Positions 18,888 to 22,607 of a DNA stretch of 22,607 nt are shown here, one piece after another; the stretch's first letter is position 1, and the number at the start of each line of letters is the position of its first letter. The DNA is from Actinomortierella ambigua (Eukaryota; Mortierellomycota; Mortierellomycetes; Mortierellales; Mortierellaceae). A model generated the notes under the pieces. That model was not told where the DNA came from and did no database searches. It saw only the letters and a list, made by a program, of their open reading frames with translations. The stretch is taken from the NCBI GenBank assembly GCA_016098155.1, contig JAAAJB010000563.1, positions 1 to 22,607 of the forward strand. Reading direction: 5' to 3'. Both the position numbers and the translations under genes were made by a program.

Positions 18888-19419
18888 ACATGACACACAC
18901 ATTCATCACCAATCCTTCTGTCGCAGCCTTTTAAAAAGAAAAAAAGAAAGAAAGCATAAAAAAAAAGCAAAGAATTACAAAAAAAAAAAAAACACTCCCA
19001 TATCCCACCCAGCTGTTCTTTTACCTACATCTCTGATCATCTCTGATGATGACGATTGAAAAAAAAAATATCCACTGCAACGGCTCCAATCCATCTCGAT
19101 GACGAATTGGAAGAAAAGGGAGAAGGGGTGGCGTTGAAATCACCGGGATAGAGTAGAGGCAGGTGGCGGTTGGATCAAGAAAGAGTCCATTCCCATACAG
19201 CAACCACAGAAAGAAGTATATGGAATATATGAGTTTATGATGCCAGAAGAAAAAAATGACTGGTATAGAAAACAGGGGGGGGGGGAGAATGGATGACTAT
19301 AGACAAAATTTTTCTAAAAAAGAAAGATAAGGATTCTTTACAACAACACATTGCCAAAATGGATGAACGGTGAACTACTGCAATCATTCTCCGGTGTATC
19401 TCCATATTTTGAAAACTCC
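18888..19419. other. Convergent intergenic region between LSM2 and YOP1
   Basis: Both genes end into this 532-bp spacer. It is A-rich on the plus strand (several A9-A13 runs) with a G10-11 run near 19276. No open frame with protein features and no RNA gene is visible. Confidence 0.5.
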
Positions 19420-21095
19420 CTAAGCAGTGGCAGTGGAGGTGGCAGCGGCGTCGAGGTCGTTGGCGACGGCGGCGACCTTGGCCTTGATGCTGCTGTAGGA
19501 CGAGTCAATGTCCTTGGAGTGCTGGGCCAGGAAGGGGCGCAGGAAGCGGTTGTAGACGGTGATGGCGCCGTTGAAGGTGGGGATCATCAACCACAGGAGG
19601 AAGACGGTCTTGAGGAGGAAGTAGAAGGGGAACCAGTACAGCAAAAAGTCGGTGAACGACTCCAGGATCGAGACGAAGCCGTAGACAGTCCAGTAGGTCA
19701 ACCTGTTTTTAGACAAAAAGAAAAAAAAAAAGTATATGGGTAAAGCATGATTAATCCATCGGGTTCAAAGTACGCCTCCCCTTCCATCAGAGGAGAGGAA
19801 TGAAATCATTCGATTTCAAAAAACTCCGTAACAGCCAAAGGGGAAATCGGGCTTGTGGATCAGTGGACTTTGTATGCCTCCCTCCCATCCCTCTCTCTGT
19901 CTGAAACAAAGGGCTGACTTGTCGTCGTTGTTGTCAGAAGGAGAAGAGGAAAGGGCACGATAGGCAAGGAGGGGGGAGAGGGAGGAGAGGAGGGGATATC
20001 GAGGGGTGGCATTGCGGGGTGCAAGAGCACACACAGGGAGTAACAAAGGACACCGCCTTCTTCGTTTCTCCCCTTCCCGTTGAGCCTCAATCGTCTTTTG
20101 ATGAGGCGGTGTGGAGTCAGTGCTCAAGAAGGTCTTGGGAGACCGCCTGTCTTGCATGAATCCGCCAGTGTACGTCGTAGAGCTACTTACCACTGCTTGT
20201 CATCCTCCTTCTCGGGCGACTCAAGGGCCTTGAAGGAGCGGTAGGCTGTGTTCACAGAAGAGATAAAGCGATAGAAATGGGAGAGAAATACATGTCTTGT
20301 CAGCAACAAGCAATGAAAAAGCGGGGGCATTGTGCTCATCATTTCTATCGCGGGCTTTGGGGCCTTGCGGAAAGAGAAAAAAAAAAAACGCAAACCAAGG
20401 GAAAAAAAAGCTGCTTGTGGGCCAACCTAATCCTGTTCCCGTTTTCCCCTCTTCCTTTCTCATTCTCTCACACGCTCACACACACACGTTGCCACGTACC
20501 AGGGTAGACAAAGCCGAGAATGTTGGAGAAGAGCTGGCCGGCAAAGTTGAAGAAGATCATGAGGCCGAAGAAAGCGCCAAGACCCAGGGCAAAGTAGGTC
20601 TTGGGGACGCCAGTGGCGGCCTCCAGCTGGACAGCCTTTGGCTGCTTGCTAAGCTCCTTGTCGAGCTGAGCGATGTAGTAGCGGGCTACAGGGAGAGCAG
20701 AGAGGAGAGAGAGAAAGAGAGAGTAACTTGTTAGTCATGATGAGGAAGAAACCTGTCTGTTTGTTGATGTTTGGTTCGTGTCAACGTTCTTGATCCAGGT
20801 CCAACAAGCGACTAGGGAAAGGGTCAACTCTGCTCGGCCACGCAACAGCCACAGTAAAAAAAAAAGTCGCGTGCTAACGGTGGGAGAAAGTAAGATCGTT
20901 CTTCATCCCCGAGCCCTGTTCCTTGAAAAGTGGTGCCTGTCCTGGAGTGCAGTCGCGTGTGCAGAACAGAATTCCAGAGCAAATCGTGTCCCCTCCACTT
21001 GGTAGGGAGGAATAAACATATGTATCCTGGGAGAGTCTATGTGGGTTGGGGGGACGTGGCTGATCTGAATTACCTTTGGCCTGAACAGCTTCCAT
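19420..21095 (-). CDS. YOP1: ER membrane-shaping protein Yop1 (TB2/DP1/HVA22, REEP family)
   Basis: Yop1/REEP proteins bend and stabilise tubular endoplasmic reticulum. Exons are 21095-21074, 20685-20500, 20245-20191 and 19702-19420, total 546 nt (181 aa; yeast Yop1 has 180). Introns 21073-20686 (GTAATT), 20499-20246 (GTACGT) and 20190-19703 (GTAAGT) all keep phase, and two split codons restore alanine (GCC). Start context has A at -3. Exon 2 carries the first hydrophobic hairpin (GLGAFFGLMIFFNFAGQLFSN, then the family's GFVYPAYRSFKALES). Exon 4 holds WLTYWTVYGFVSILESFTDF, the YWFPFYFLLKTVFLLWL segment and VYNRFLRPF, the core DP1 signature. The C-terminus SSYSSIKAKVAAVANDL looks like the amphipathic helix used for curvature sensing. 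Long introns (254-488 nt) are unusual relative to other genes here. Confidence 0.95.
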
Positions 21096-22039
21096 TGTTG
21101 AAAGTATGTGGGATGGAGATGAAGGGAGAGAGGGATGAGGAATGAGAGAGAAGAAGAAGAAAAAAGAGAAGGGGGGGCCAGGCCACAATAAATACACTCA
21201 CTCTCCACAGCGGGAAACGAAAGACGAAAAGGGTGATTATGATAATGGGCGTCCGTTTTTCCCGTGATTTCCAGAGACACACAGACAAGAACAAGAGAAA
21301 GAAGGCTGGAAAGCCTGAGACATGCGCTGTACATACGCTGGCGCCCCTCTCTCTCCTTCCTCGTTCTCTCGCTCTCGCTCTCGTCCTCCCCCCCCCCCCT
21401 TCTCCCCCTATCTCCCCTTTTCTCATAGAGCATGCTCCACACCTGAGATGGCCTGACTAACCTGATCTCTTTCTCTTTCCCTCTTTCTCCCCCTTCTGCT
21501 GCCTTGGTTTTTTTCTTTGTTTCCCGCTATGCGTGCGTTATCACCAAAATTTCTCACGTGTGAGTGATTGCGGACTTTTTGATGGTATTTTTTTTTGGAG
21601 CGGGTCCCGCTCAGCCCTCTTCCGCACAAACAATTTTTTTTACATATTGGCCAACATTCATAAGCGATGCCCCGCCGCCGCCGTCGTAACATGATTGTAC
21701 TTCTTGTACTCCGTCAAGAATGGCTCCAAGAATCACACACTGATCTCCACCACCCCCACCCACTCCTTCCCTCTCTTCCTCGACACTTTAGCGTAGTGCG
21801 GTGCGACTTCTCCCCCTATTTGGGTACTTTTTTTTTTATTTAATTCGGCTGTACTGCCGCTTTATCTCATGGCAAAGCATCGAAGTTCATTTGCGAGAGG
21901 GGGGAGAAAAAAAAACCACTCTGTTGCTGCTGCTGCATGCTGACAAGGACGAGGTTTTTGAAAAAAAAAAAAGTTGGACGGACGGAGAACGACCCAAACA
22001 CAACGCGACAGGGTCTGTGCGCACATGCAACATTTTTTT
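21096..22039. other. Intergenic: YOP1 promoter and 3' flank of the DJ-1/PfpI gene
   Basis: No gene is visible. The region is strongly G/A- then T/C-rich, with a C11 run near 21389 and several homopolymers. On the minus strand AATAAA (TTTATT at 21835-21840) lies about 200 nt past the DJ-1/PfpI stop and could be its poly(A) signal. YOP1's promoter should lie in the left part. Confidence 0.45.
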
Positions 22040-22607
22040 TTACTTGTGAGCGTGGTCCTGGATGGCCACATACAATGCGTCACCAAATCCACGCGCACTG
22101 GCAGGGTTCTGTCCAGTCACCAGTCGACCATCTGACACGACACTTTTATGAACGGGAAGTTGGAATGCAACGGAGTATTAGTCTCTGTTATCTGGTTGCA
22201 CAGACCCTACAAGTGAGACGTGGTAATGGCATTGAGAGAGAGAGAGAGAGAGAAATAACAAAACTTACCATGCACCCCATGGCTCGGGAGCCTTGCTGTA
22301 GATGGCACCGAGCTCCTTCAGTCTGGATTCGGGCAAGCTTGGGACCTCTATTATTATTTCGGATAAAAATACATGGGAGTGGAAAAGGACCGTGCGCGTC
22401 AATAACGTCGTTCTATTTTTCCATTCCCATCTCCCCCTCTTTCCCCTTCCCCCCCTTTCTCCACATTCGATCACTCCATCACTATTAACACTCGCGCTAT
22501 TTTGGAACAACATAACGTTATCAACCTATGACACCATTTTTTTTTTTTTTTTTTTTTTTACCTTTTTTGCATCCCACGCAGCCCCCCCCTAGCACGTTCA
22601 ACCCCGT
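22040..22607 (-). CDS. DJ-1/PfpI superfamily protein, Hsp31-like (glyoxalase III/chaperone type), 3' part only
   Basis: Three exons are visible: from the right edge to 22562, 22347-22269 and 22142-22040 (TAA at 22040-22042). Introns are 22561-22348 (donor GTAAAA, acceptor TAATAATAG) and 22268-22143 (donor GTAAGT, acceptor CATAAAAG); phases agree. The last two exons give EVPSLPESRLKELGAIYSKA, PEPWGACVVSDGRLVTGQNP and then ASARGFGDALYVAI. This is the C-terminal end of Hsp31-type DJ-1 proteins, in which VVxDGxLxTGQNPASA precedes the last helix. The catalytic Cys-His region lies upstream and is outside the window, so activity cannot be judged. Members of this group act as methylglyoxal-detoxifying enzymes or stress chaperones. 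The edge exon (TGLNVLGGGCVGCKK) aligns in length with the family segment before VP but is Gly-rich. Confidence 0.85.
22537..22559. repeat. T23 homopolymer
   Basis: Uninterrupted T run in the intron of the DJ-1/PfpI gene (poly-A right after the donor on the coding strand). A similar T19 run lies at 3912-3930 inside intron 3 of the membrane-protein gene. Confidence 0.9.

Noticed and set aside
1..22607. tRNA genes, rRNA, CRISPR arrays, transposons, viral genes
   Set aside because: No T-loop GGTTCGA pattern with matching arms, no regularly spaced repeats, and no transposase, reverse transcriptase or viral motifs seen on either strand.

Overview
The window reads as nuclear DNA of a filamentous fungus, most likely an early-diverging lineage such as Mortierellomycota. 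Genes are compact and carry several short introns (about 90-490 nt) with GTATGT/GTAAGT-type donors and CTAAC/CTAAT-like branch points. Homopolymer and trinucleotide repeats are abundant inside and outside coding sequence. The gene set fits: a Sel1-repeat tyrosine-kinase-like kinase (a family known to be expanded in Glomero- and Mortierellomycota), a mitochondrial class 2 dihydroorotate dehydrogenase, a fungal Oca/Siw14-type phosphatase homologue, Lsm2 and Yop1. The lineage is an inference; no rRNA or other species marker is present.

Layout, left to right. A kinase-Sel1 gene (-) runs off the left edge (1-1438). After a 1.2 kb spacer comes a single-pass membrane protein with a polyQ tail (-, 2632-4500). 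A 1.6 kb divergent spacer follows, then the DHODH gene (+, 6088-7868), a seven-transmembrane receptor with a very long disordered tail (+, 8585-12075), and a two-domain gene joining a CDP-glycerol glycerophosphotransferase-like half to an endonuclease/exonuclease/phosphatase half (+, 12700-15956). Next is an Oca/Siw14-type protein lacking the catalytic Cys and Arg (-, 16246-17626), head-to-head with LSM2 (+, 17824-18887), then YOP1 (-, 19420-21095) and the 3' end of a DJ-1/PfpI (Hsp31-like) gene (-, 22040 to the right edge).

I built exon models by hand from splice motifs and reading phase. For all six complete multi-exon genes (membrane protein, DHODH, receptor, fusion gene, Oca-like gene, YOP1) and for LSM2 the summed exons are an exact multiple of three and restore a continuous family-like protein. 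The genes do not form one pathway. They are ordinary eukaryotic neighbours covering pyrimidine synthesis, RNA processing, ER shaping, stress response and signalling.

The most unusual items are the glycerophosphotransferase-EEP fusion, the predicted pseudophosphatase, the very tight OCA-like/LSM2 head-to-head junction in which LSM2's coding exon 1 is just the start codon, and a possible recursive splice site in the first intron of the fusion gene. I saw no tRNA, rRNA, CRISPR array, transposon or viral sequence.
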